From Armatimonadetes bacterium UBA5352 (GTDB lineage Bacteria; Armatimonadota; Zipacnadia; Zipacnadales; UBA5352): a stretch of 32,774 nt of DNA. Position 1 is the first letter of the stretch; each line of letters opens with the position of its first letter. The notes beneath the pieces were generated by a model that saw only the letters and a program-made list of their open reading frames with translations, made no database searches and was not told where the DNA came from. The stretch spans positions 18,458 through 51,231 of the forward strand of contig DHPY01000078.1 in assembly GCA_002411015.1 (NCBI GenBank), read 5' to 3'. This document shows positions 1 through 5,671 of the stretch, piece after piece. The position numbers were made by a program, and so were the translations under genes.

Positions 1-48
1 CCTCGCGCCGCCAAACGACGGCGGGCGAGGAGCGGCCCCTCCACGACA
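1..48 (+). repeat. Dispersed intergenic repeat, copy 1 (family R1)
   Basis: This stretch is nearly identical to 27972-28020, with one indel and a few substitutions. Both copies carry CCGCCAAACGAC near the left end and the core AGCGGCCCCTCC near the right end (31-42 here), followed by ACGACA. Related copies with the same core lie at 7669-7689, 24224-24265 and, inverted, at 24115-24177 and 32715-32732. No open frame is shared between copies, so it is a non-coding dispersed repeat. It may extend beyond the left edge of the window. Confidence 0.8.
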
Positions 49-60
49 ACGGCTAACGAC

Positions 61-81
61 GCACGGGCGGGACGCCCGTGC
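61..81. repeat. Short perfect hairpin repeat (family R2)
   Basis: A perfect 9-bp stem, GCACGGGCG (61-69) with CGCCCGTGC (73-81), closed by a GGA loop. A near twin with an 8-bp stem and the same GGA loop lies at 8918-8936. Both are flanked by ACGAC-type words and by an ACGGCT word upstream. There is no T-run, so it is not a typical terminator. It is best read as a small dispersed palindromic repeat. Confidence 0.65.
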
Positions 82-103
82 CACGGGGGATGACGATGCT
101 GTC

Positions 104-175
104 CGGTCGGCAGGCACTCCGCCGCGCGACGGCGAAACTCACGTCCGGCAACCGCCGCGACAGGAGTGCCGACCG
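104..175 (+). other. Possible three-way-junction leader structure upstream of dut
   Basis: An outer stem pairs CGGTCGG (104-110) plus CACTCC (115-120) with GGAGTG (163-168) and CCGACCG (169-175), leaving a 4-nt bulge at 111-114. Inside it sit a 5-bp hairpin (120-124 with 130-134) and a 7-bp hairpin (143-149 with 154-161, one bulged C), so base 120 can be used by only one of the two stems. It ends about 23 nt before the dut start. GC-rich DNA folds easily, so this is only a candidate. Confidence 0.3.
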
Positions 176-198
176 CCGACGGTGAATCGAGAGATACG

Positions 199-648
199 AT
201 GATGGTGACGATCGCGCTGCATATCAAGCCTGAGGGCGAGGGGCTGGAGCTTCCCGCCTACGCCACCGAGGGCGCCGCGGGGATAGACCTGCGCGCGGCC
301 ATCCATGAGGAGCTCACGCTCGAGCCGGGCGCAAGGGCGCTCGTCAGCGCAGGCTTCAGCGTGGAGATCCCGCCCGGCTATGAGGCGCAGGTGCGGCCAC
401 GCAGCGGGCTGGCGCTGCGTCATGGCGTCACCGTGCTGAACTCGCCCGGGACGATCGACAGCGACTACCGCGGCACCGTCGCGGTCATCCTGGTGAACCT
501 CGGCGAGGAGCCGTTCGTAGTCCACCGCGGCGAGCGGATCGCGCAGATGATCGTCGCGCCGGTGATGCGGGTGGAGCTGCGCCCGGTGGATGAGCTGGGA
601 GAGAGTCTGCGCGGCGACGGGGGCTTCGGCCACACCGGCCGGGGATGA
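199..648 (+). CDS. dut: dUTP diphosphatase (dUTPase)
   Basis: Hydrolyses dUTP to dUMP and pyrophosphate, keeping uracil out of DNA and supplying dUMP for thymidylate synthesis; acts as a cytoplasmic trimer. All five trimeric dUTPase motifs are visible in order: AGIDLRA, PRSGLALRHG, GTIDSDYRGT (catalytic Asp), RGERIAQM and the C-terminal RGDGGFGHTGRG loop that closes over the substrate. The length of 149 residues is normal. I chose the ATG at 199 (a second ATG follows at 202) because the protein then begins just before the first strand and GAGAG lies upstream; a GTG at 166 would add 11 residues that do not resemble the family and would overlap its own purine-rich site. The next gene follows after 32 nt, or overlaps by ATGA if its upstream start is used. 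Identification is secure. Confidence 0.95.
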   Translation: MMVTIALHIKPEGEGLELPAYATEGAAGIDLRAAIHEELTLEPGARALVSAGFSVEIPPGYEAQVRPRSGLALRHGVTVLNSPGTIDSDYRGTVAVILVNLGEEPFVVHRGERIAQMIVAPVMRVELRPVDELGESLRGDGGFGHTGRG

Positions 649-680
649 CGGGATATCACGAGAGGTGGGTCGGTTTGGCG

Positions 681-1250
681 ATGATCGTGCGGATGCTGAT
701 GGTTGCGCTCGTGGCGGCAGCGCTGGCGCTCGCGGGCTGTCCGGAGGAAACACCCGTAGCGGATGGCACGGACGAAGCCGCGCCGCCGGTGGAGGAAGCG
801 CCGGAGATCAAGGAGGTCGAGAGCCCCGCGGCCGCGCCTGAGTTCACAGTGCGGCTGGTGAGCGGCGGCGAGGCGAAGCTCGCGGACTACGAGGGAAAGG
901 TCCTCGTGCTCGACTTCTGGGCGACGTGGTGCGCGGGCTGCGTACAGGAACTGCCGGACTACCAGGCGCTCTATGAGAGCTGGGACAGGGAGAAGGTGGC
1001 CTACATCGGGATGTCCCTCGATGGCGACGCCTCAACGGTGGCGGCCTTCCTGAAGGGCCGGCCGGAGCTCACCCTGCCGATGGCGATCGCGCCGCCGGAG
1101 GTCGTGGACGCCTACGTCCCGAGGCGGACGCTGCCGTCCTCGCGCGTGGTTGACCCGAGCGGCGTCCTGCGCTACGAGTTCACCGGTCCCGGTGCGGAGA
1201 AGGTGGGCGCGGCGGTCGAGGCGCTGCTGGCCGCGAACGGTGACGGGTGA
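681..1250 (+). CDS. TlpA/ResA-like thioredoxin-fold lipoprotein
   Basis: A membrane-anchored thiol-disulfide oxidoreductase or redox-linked chaperone facing the periplasm. From the ATG at 681 the first 20 residues form a short basic n-region, a hydrophobic stretch and a lipobox ending LAGC, so Cys20 should be lipidated. An acidic, Pro/Ala-rich linker (about 21-52) precedes the thioredoxin fold with DFWATWCAGC (Cys84 and Cys87) and a later TLP segment that fits the cis-proline loop. An in-frame ATG at 645 overlaps the dut stop (ATGA), but it would put 12 polar residues before the signal peptide, so 681 is preferred. The CxxC spacer is Ala-Gly, unlike the Pro-containing spacer of many family members. 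The physiological partner cannot be told from the sequence. The last codons and stop lie inside a short repeat. Confidence 0.85.
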   Translation: MIVRMLMVALVAAALALAGCPEETPVADGTDEAAPPVEEAPEIKEVESPAAAPEFTVRLVSGGEAKLADYEGKVLVLDFWATWCAGCVQELPDYQALYESWDREKVAYIGMSLDGDASTVAAFLKGRPELTLPMAIAPPEVVDAYVPRRTLPSSRVVDPSGVLRYEFTGPGAEKVGAAVEALLAANGDG

Positions 1251-1275
1251 AAGGTGAACGGTGAAGGGGGGAACG
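1235..1275 (+). repeat. Short direct repeat spanning a stop codon
   Basis: GAACGGTGA occurs at 1235-1243 and again at 1256-1264, joined by purine-rich GGTGAAAGG-type sequence and followed by a G-run. The TGA stop of the TlpA-like gene (1248-1250) lies inside the array, so the last residues of that protein (NGDG) are repeat-encoded. It has no coding or promoter character. Confidence 0.5.
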
Positions 1276-1325
1276 GCTTGTGCGAGTGAAGGGGCTTGCG
1301 CACCGGCCGGCGAAGTCCCGGCGGC

Positions 1326-2288
1326 ATGAGTGGAACAGGCGACGGGCAACCCGGCAGGGCCGCCGGATTCGCGGCGGCCCTCCTCAGCGGAGCGGTCATG
1401 GGCGTGACATGGCCGCTCCAGAAGTACGTGCTCGCCCAGGGCGTCATCGGCCCGGTGATGATGCACCTGCTCAACGTGATCGGCCTCTTCGCGATCATGG
1501 CGCCGATCTTCCTCCTGCGCCACAAAGGCCGCCTCCGCTACCCCGGATTCTCCCCGCGCTGGCTGCTGCTGCTCGGCCTCGTGGCGTGCGTGATGCACTT
1601 CTGCCGCAAGTGGGGCGTCAACGAGACCTCCTCCACCACCGCCGCGGTCGTTGAGCGCTCGGAGATCTTCTTCGTCTTCATCTTCTCGTACTTCGTGCTG
1701 CGCAAGCCGGTCAGGCCAACGGGGTGGCTCGGCACCGTGCTGGTCGTCTACGGCACAGTCGCGGTCGCCTTCGCGGGCTCGATGCAGCTTCACTTCCACC
1801 CGCTGGGGGTGACCGCGCTGGCGATCACCGGCCTGACGATCGCGGTCAACGCGCTCATCGTCAAGTCGAAGCTCACCGGTATCCCGAATGAGCTGATCAT
1901 CCTCGGGAGCATGGTGGTGCAGCTCGTGGTCTTCGGCATCTGGATCGGCGCGGCGGGCCTCGCGCCGGAGGCACGGGCGCTGCTGGCGCTGCCGGTGCTG
2001 ACAGGGCTGGTCGCGCTGTCGTCGCTCGTGTGGGGCACGAACCTCGTACTCTACTACTACGCCCTCAAGCGCGCGCCGATGTGGGCGGTGCGGATGCTCA
2101 CGCTCAGCGGACTCCCGGTGGCGACACTGATGGACCTGTGGGTGCTGCGCGAGCCGGTGACACGAGGGCACGTGACCGGGCTGATCGCCGCGATGGCAGG
2201 CGCGGCGCTGGTGATCCTGGCGGAGCGCAGCGGGCCCGGCGGGAGCGCAGGCGCCGAGGAAGTAGCATCGGGCCCACTGACCGGTTAG
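1326..2288 (+). CDS. EamA-family (drug/metabolite superfamily) transporter
   Basis: A polytopic inner-membrane protein of 320 residues with about ten hydrophobic helices arranged as two similar halves (about 15-155 and 165-305), the usual architecture of EamA/DMT exporters. Typical signs are the small-residue-rich first helix (AALLSGAVMGVTWPLQ) and the second-half segments ending in a helix with AAMAGAALVILAERS. The substrate is not predictable; relatives move metabolites, amino acids or nucleotide sugars. The ATG at 1326 is preferred to a TTG at 1296, although no strong ribosome-binding site is visible. It follows the TlpA-like gene by 75 nt on the same strand. The last few residues are Gly/Ser/Ala-rich and probably cytoplasmic. 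Confidence 0.85.
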   Translation: MSGTGDGQPGRAAGFAAALLSGAVMGVTWPLQKYVLAQGVIGPVMMHLLNVIGLFAIMAPIFLLRHKGRLRYPGFSPRWLLLLGLVACVMHFCRKWGVNETSSTTAAVVERSEIFFVFIFSYFVLRKPVRPTGWLGTVLVVYGTVAVAFAGSMQLHFHPLGVTALAITGLTIAVNALIVKSKLTGIPNELIILGSMVVQLVVFGIWIGAAGLAPEARALLALPVLTGLVALSSLVWGTNLVLYYYALKRAPMWAVRMLTLSGLPVATLMDLWVLREPVTRGHVTGLIAAMAGAALVILAERSGPGGSAGAEEVASGPLTG

Positions 2289-2302
2289 GCATGGGCCGAC
2301 CT

Positions 2303-2347
2303 CGCCCGGTTCGCTGCGCTCACAGGGCTCGTTGCGCCCCTCCGAGT
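2303..2347 (+). repeat. Partial copy of the R1-type intergenic repeat
   Basis: The words TCGCTGCGCTC (2311-2321) and GCGCCCCTCCGA (2334-2345) match in order the words at 7642-7652 and 7670-7682, with a slightly different spacing. It lies just downstream of the EamA stop codon. It is a degenerate copy; the call rests on these two words. Confidence 0.4.
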
Positions 2348-2434
2348 GCCGCGCTGATCGTCATCCAGGCCGGGCGGCGAGGGAACGGCAGGGACGAGCG
2401 GAAACAGGACTCCGGCGAGGAGGGTGCAAGGCGC

Positions 2435-3568
2435 ATGGCGACCGACCCCTGGCGTGATGAGTTCCCCGTAAAGGACGAGCTGATCTACCTCAACCACGCG
2501 GCCGTCTGCCCGCTCCCGCGGAGGACCGCGGCCGCCGTCTGCGCGATGGCCGAGGAGTACCGCGACCGGGGCTCGTGGGACTACCCGCATATCCTCGAGA
2601 CCGTCCGGCGCGGCCGGGAGCGGCTCGCGGATCTTGTCGGCGCGCGGCCGCACGAGGTCGCCTACGTGAAGAACACCACCGCCGGCCTGATGCTCGCCGC
2701 CGAGAGCATCCCCTGGCGTGAGGGCGACAACGTCGTCGTGGCGGAGATCGAGTTCCCCGCGAACGTCTACCCGTGGCTGAACCTCCGCCGGCGGGGCGTT
2801 GAGGTGCGGATGGTCCCCGCGCGCGACCGGCTGCTGCGCCTCGACGACTACCGCGCGGCCTGCGACACTCGCACGCGGGTCATTGCCGTGAGCTGGGTGC
2901 AGTACTCCACCGGCCAGCGGATGGACCTCTCGGCCCTCGCGGAGGTGGCGCACGACGCTGGCGGCTACCTCGTCGTGGACGCCATCCAGGGCCTCGGCGC
3001 GCTGCAGGCGGACGTCACGAAGATGGGCGCCGACGTGCTCTGCGCGGATGGCCACAAGTGGCTGCTCAGCGTCGAGGGCTGCGGGCTGATGTACGTGAGC
3101 GACCGGACCATCGGCGACCTCGAGCCCTTCTGGCGCGGATGGACGAGCGTGCCGGATCCGCTGGACTTCGGCCTGCACGATCAGCCGGCGCGCAATGATG
3201 CCCTGCGCTTCGAGGAGGGCTCAGCGAACGTGCTGGGCGCGGCGGCGCTGGATGCGTCCGTGGGGCTGATGCTCGAGATCGGCCCGGCGCACATCGAGCA
3301 GCGGATCATCGAGCTGACGGACCGGCTGATCGAGGGGCTGCGCGAGGGCGGCTGCAAGGTCATCAGCCCGACCGGGGTGGGCCAGCGTTCGGGCATCGCC
3401 TGCTTCAGCCACTGCGATCGCTCGGCCGACGAGGTGGTCGAGGAGCTGACGAATGCGGGCATCGCGGCCGCGAGCAGGATGGGCCTCGTGCGCCTCTCAC
3501 CACACTTCTACAACGATGAGGGCGAGATCCAGCGGGCACTGGCTGTCATTTCGTCAAGATCCGCTTGA
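2435..3568 (+). CDS. Class V aminotransferase (cysteine desulfurase/epimerase-like), PLP-dependent
   Basis: A fold-type I PLP enzyme of 377 residues. The Schiff-base lysine is Lys208 in CADGHKWL; Asp182 and Gln185 in VVDAIQ match the pyridine-ring contacts, and NTTAG (80-84) binds the cofactor phosphate. The N-terminal YLNHAAVCPLP matches the substrate-loop start seen in isopenicillin N epimerase and CsdA/SufS-like relatives. The reaction is uncertain: no clear SufS-type catalytic-cysteine loop is apparent and no Fe-S genes are nearby, so amino-acid lyase, epimerase or desulfurase are all possible. The start at 2435 is chosen because GAGGAGGGTG lies 10 nt upstream and homology begins there; the open frame continues upstream into Arg-rich sequence overlapping the EamA gene and is spurious. 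It is probably the last gene of the run that starts with dut. Confidence 0.87.
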   Translation: MATDPWRDEFPVKDELIYLNHAAVCPLPRRTAAAVCAMAEEYRDRGSWDYPHILETVRRGRERLADLVGARPHEVAYVKNTTAGLMLAAESIPWREGDNVVVAEIEFPANVYPWLNLRRRGVEVRMVPARDRLLRLDDYRAACDTRTRVIAVSWVQYSTGQRMDLSALAEVAHDAGGYLVVDAIQGLGALQADVTKMGADVLCADGHKWLLSVEGCGLMYVSDRTIGDLEPFWRGWTSVPDPLDFGLHDQPARNDALRFEEGSANVLGAAALDASVGLMLEIGPAHIEQRIIELTDRLIEGLREGGCKVISPTGVGQRSGIACFSHCDRSADEVVEELTNAGIAAASRMGLVRLSPHFYNDEGEIQRALAVISSRSA

Positions 3569-3614
3569 GCACCTGCAGGGACCTGTCCACAACTAAATCA
3601 CCTTTGGCTATAGG

Positions 3615-3643
3615 TTTACAGAATCATTAAGATTGCGTATAAT
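3615..3643 (+). promoter_or_regulatory. Sigma-70 promoter of the sugar isomerase
   Basis: The -35 box TTTACA (3615-3620) and the perfect -10 box TATAAT (3638-3643) are separated by the optimal 17 nt, in an AT-rich island that stands out from the GC-rich surroundings. Transcription should start near 3650, giving a leader of about 219 nt. The -10 context TGCGTATAAT recurs exactly at the peroxiredoxin promoter. Confidence 0.85.
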
Positions 3644-3654
3644 ACAGCATAGGA

Positions 3655-3850
3655 CGAGGCGGTCGGTCGCCTCGGCCAGAGTGGAGGCCGGCTCCGTCGG
3701 TCTGGAGCGGACCTGCCACTGAAGGCTCCGGTTGCTGGGTTTCGGGTGAGACCAGCAAGAACACGAGCGCCTCACGGTCGGCCGGTGGTTGGGGAGGGAA
3801 GACGCCTCGGGAGGACGAACTTCCCGAAGCATCCCGAAGATCACCGGCCG
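3655..3850 (+). ncRNA. Candidate cis-regulatory leader RNA upstream of the sugar isomerase
   Basis: Successive helices are visible: a perfect 7-bp hairpin (3655-3661 with 3668-3674); a 5-bp hairpin (3691-3695 with 3704-3708); a long hairpin (3732-3743 with 3748-3758, one bulge, loop GGGT); and a 9-bp long-range stem CGGCCGGTG (3779-3787) with CACCGGCCG (3842-3850), extendable by wobble pairs. The last stem encloses TCGGGA (3807-3812) pairing with TCCCGA (3822-3827). TCCCGAAG is repeated at 3822-3829 and 3832-3839, so TCGGGA has two competing partners. The closing strand ends 4 nt before the GGAGG ribosome-binding site (3855-3859), a layout suited to translational control. I could not match it to a known riboswitch class. 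Confidence 0.5.
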
Positions 3851-3868
3851 CAGTGGAGGCGTTGACAG

Positions 3869-4690
3869 ATGACGGAGACGAAGCTGAAGCTTGGCGTAAT
3901 GATGCACATCCGCGATAATGCGGAAGCCGCAATCAAGAAGGTATCCGACGTAGGCGTTCCCTCGGCACAGCTCGGCTGGCCGCCGAACATGACGGTTGAG
4001 CAGGGCCTCGAGGTCAAGCGCATCGCGGACGACCATGGTGTGGAGATCACCACGCTGTGGGCCGCGCTCCCCGGAATCGCGATCTGGAACTTCACCGAAG
4101 GCCCCACCACGATCGGCATCGTGCCTCCCGACTGGCGCGCGCTACGCGTGCAGGCGCTCGAGCAGGCCGCCCGCTGCGCCGCGAAGATGGGCGTGCAGTC
4201 GATCACCACGCACTGCGGCTTCATCCCGGAGTTCCCCGGCGACCCGCTCTACCAGGGCACCGTCTGCGCGCTCAAGCAGGTCATGCGCGTGTGCGATTCG
4301 CTGGGCGTGCAGTTCTGGTTCGAGACCGGGCAGGAGACGCCGATTACGCTGCTGCGCACCATCCAGGACGTCGGCAGCCCGAACATGGGTATCAACCTCG
4401 ACCCGGCGAACCTGCTGATGTATGGCAAGGCGAACCCCGTGGACGCGCTGGACACCTTCGGCGAGTGGGTGCGCGGCGTGCACGCGAAGGATGGCGAATA
4501 CCCGACCGACGGCACCTCCCTCGGCAAGGAGAAGCCGCTGGGTGAGGGCCTGGTGAACTTCCCGGTGCTGGTCCCGAAGCTGAAGGCCTGCGGCTTCACC
4601 GGCGCGCTGACGATCGAGCGCGAGATCTCCGGCGACAAGCAGGTCGAGGACATCAAGAAGGCCATCGATCTGCTGACGCCGTTGCTGTAA
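3869..4690 (+). CDS. TIM-barrel sugar phosphate isomerase/epimerase family protein
   Basis: A cytoplasmic 273-residue protein of the xylose-isomerase-like (AP endonuclease 2) TIM-barrel superfamily, whose members isomerise or epimerise sugars, inosose or hydroxypyruvate. Likely metal ligands can be placed at Glu152 (FETGQE), Asp178 (INLDPAN), His205 (VHAKD) and Glu250 (TIERE), the E-D-H-E set of the family; GEGLVNFP after the His strand is also typical. The start has GGAGG (3855-3859) 9 nt upstream. The gene has its own strong promoter and a long structured leader, so expression is probably regulated after initiation. Downstream lie repeats and then the separately promoted peroxiredoxin, so it appears monocistronic. 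The substrate is unknown; sugar catabolism is likely given the rest of the window. Confidence 0.88.
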   Translation: MTETKLKLGVMMHIRDNAEAAIKKVSDVGVPSAQLGWPPNMTVEQGLEVKRIADDHGVEITTLWAALPGIAIWNFTEGPTTIGIVPPDWRALRVQALEQAARCAAKMGVQSITTHCGFIPEFPGDPLYQGTVCALKQVMRVCDSLGVQFWFETGQETPITLLRTIQDVGSPNMGINLDPANLLMYGKANPVDALDTFGEWVRGVHAKDGEYPTDGTSLGKEKPLGEGLVNFPVLVPKLKACGFTGALTIEREISGDKQVEDIKKAIDLLTPLL

Positions 4691-4770
4691 CGGCGGGACG
4701 GCAACGGCGGGACGGCAACGGCGGGAATTGGGGATTGGGAATCGGCAATTGGGACGGCAACGGCGGGAAC
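4691..4770. repeat. Repeat cluster directly after the isomerase stop codon (family R3)
   Basis: Starting at the base after the TAA stop, a 14-nt unit GGCGGGACGGCAAC occurs twice in tandem (4692-4705 and 4706-4719), then an AT-richer ATTGGGGATTGGGAAT segment, then GACGGCAACGGCGGGAA again (4753-4769). An inverted relative lies at 7711-7748, also directly after a stop codon. A fragment sits inside the DUF4838 gene at 15815-15827. Too short and irregular to be a CRISPR array. Confidence 0.7.
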
Positions 4771-4822
4771 TCCCTTTCCGTAGTGCGCGTGCCCTCACCC
4801 GCACAGGAGTTGCCGGGGGGCC

Positions 4823-4850
4823 TTGACAGAAGTCACGGTATGCGTATAAT
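4823..4850 (+). promoter_or_regulatory. Sigma-70 promoter of the peroxiredoxin gene
   Basis: A perfect TTGACA (4823-4828) and a perfect TATAAT (4845-4850) are separated by 16 nt. Initiation is expected near 4857, giving a leader of about 80 nt. A 7-bp perfect hairpin, CGGACAG (4869-4875) with CTGTCCG (4886-4892), lies in the leader and could be an operator dyad or an mRNA stem. Confidence 0.88.
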
Positions 4851-4936
4851 CGCTAACGGTTGCTATTACGGACAGGCGTTGCTGGCTGTCCGGGTCCAGT
4901 ACTATCGCGTGAGAGCCGCATCGAGGAGGAAGAGCG

Positions 4937-5602
4937 ATGGAAGAGAAGGGCCTGCCGCTGATTGGTGATCCCGCACCCGCGTTTACCGCGCAGACGACGC
5001 ACGGGGAGATGAACTTTCCGGATGACTACAAGGGCAAGTGGGTCATCCTGTTCTCGCACCCGGCCGACTTCACCCCGGTCTGCACCACGGAGTTCATGAC
5101 CTTCGCCTCAATGGCCGACAAGTTCAAGGAGCACAACTGTGAGCTGATCGGTCTCTCGATTGACAGCAACTACAGCCATATCGCGTGGGCGCGCACGATC
5201 GAGCAGAAGATCGAGTTCAAGGACATGAAGAACGTCCACATCAGCTTCCCGATCATCGCGGACCTGACGATGGAGGTCGCGCACAAGTACGGGATGCTGC
5301 ATCCCGGCGCCAGCTCCACGCAAGCGGTACGCGCGACCTTCATCATCGACCCTGAGGGAAAGGTGCGGGCGATCCTCTACTACCCGCAGAGCAACGGGCG
5401 CAACATGGACGAGATCATGCGCCTGCTCGTTGCGCTGCAGACCGCCGATGAGCACGGAATCGCGACGCCGGCGAACTGGCAGCCTGGCGACGAGGTCATC
5501 ATCCCGCCGCCGCCCACCGACAGCATCGCCGCCGAGCGCGTGGCGGGCGCCGGCGAGGGCTACCGCTGCCTCGACTGGTTCCTCTGCCTGAAGAAGCTCT
5601 AG
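4937..5602 (+). CDS. Peroxiredoxin, AhpC/TSA superfamily, Prx6-like
   Basis: Reduces hydrogen peroxide and organic hydroperoxides in the cytoplasm. The peroxidatic cysteine is Cys49 in HPADFTPVCTTE, the standard PxxxTxxC motif. At 221 residues the protein has the long C-terminal extension of the Prx6 subfamily. The tail carries Cys211 and Cys217 (CxxxxxC, in YRCLDWFLC), the same spacing as the resolving cysteines of archaeal Prx6-type enzymes such as that of Aeropyrum pernix, so it may be 2-Cys-like and not a pure 1-Cys enzyme. GAGGAGG lies about 8 nt before the ATG. It is expressed from a near-consensus promoter and followed by a strong hairpin, so it is probably monocistronic. The electron donor is not identifiable here. 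Confidence 0.94.
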   Translation: MEEKGLPLIGDPAPAFTAQTTHGEMNFPDDYKGKWVILFSHPADFTPVCTTEFMTFASMADKFKEHNCELIGLSIDSNYSHIAWARTIEQKIEFKDMKNVHISFPIIADLTMEVAHKYGMLHPGASSTQAVRATFIIDPEGKVRAILYYPQSNGRNMDEIMRLLVALQTADEHGIATPANWQPGDEVIIPPPPTDSIAAERVAGAGEGYRCLDWFLCLKKL

Positions 5603-5619
5603 GCGCAGGTCGTGGATCT

Positions 5620-5650
5620 GGCAGGGCGTCACGCTGGACGGCGCCCTGCC
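5620..5650 (+). terminator. Terminator-like hairpin after the peroxiredoxin gene
   Basis: A perfect 9-bp stem, GGCAGGGCG (5620-5628) with CGCCCTGCC (5642-5650), with a 13-nt loop, begins 17 nt after the peroxiredoxin stop. It is followed by GCATATTCC and not a T-run, so intrinsic termination would be imperfect. It may also separate the next gene, which starts at 5672. Confidence 0.55.
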
Positions 5651-5671
5651 GCATATTCCGGGGGAGGGGAA

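Larger units (their letters stand above)
3569..3868 (+). other. Intergenic region holding a promoter and a long structured leader
   Basis: The 300 nt between the aminotransferase and the isomerase contain no credible gene. An AT-richer island at 3591-3650 carries the promoter; the remainder is the presumed 5' leader of the isomerase mRNA (described separately). No T-rich hairpin that would end the aminotransferase transcript is visible. Confidence 0.7.

Noticed and set aside
166..198. GTG start at 166 for dut
   Set aside because: The added residues do not resemble dUTPases, and the ATG pair at 199 and 202 fits the family start.
2030..2434. N-terminal extension of the aminotransferase by about 135 residues
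   Set aside because: The extension overlaps the EamA gene in another frame, is Arg/Gly/Asp-rich and lacks any family similarity. A good Shine-Dalgarno sits before the ATG at 2435.
3711..3850. Cobalamin riboswitch, from words like GCCACTG, GGGAAG and CCCGAAGA in the isomerase leader
   Set aside because: The other conserved blocks (CCGCAACTGT-like and GGTG-AA-TCC-like) are missing, and the last box is interrupted by extra bases. The gene is not a B12 gene.
4691..4770. CRISPR-like repeat array
   Set aside because: Units are 14 nt, adjacent without spacers, and related copies are dispersed. No cas gene is present.
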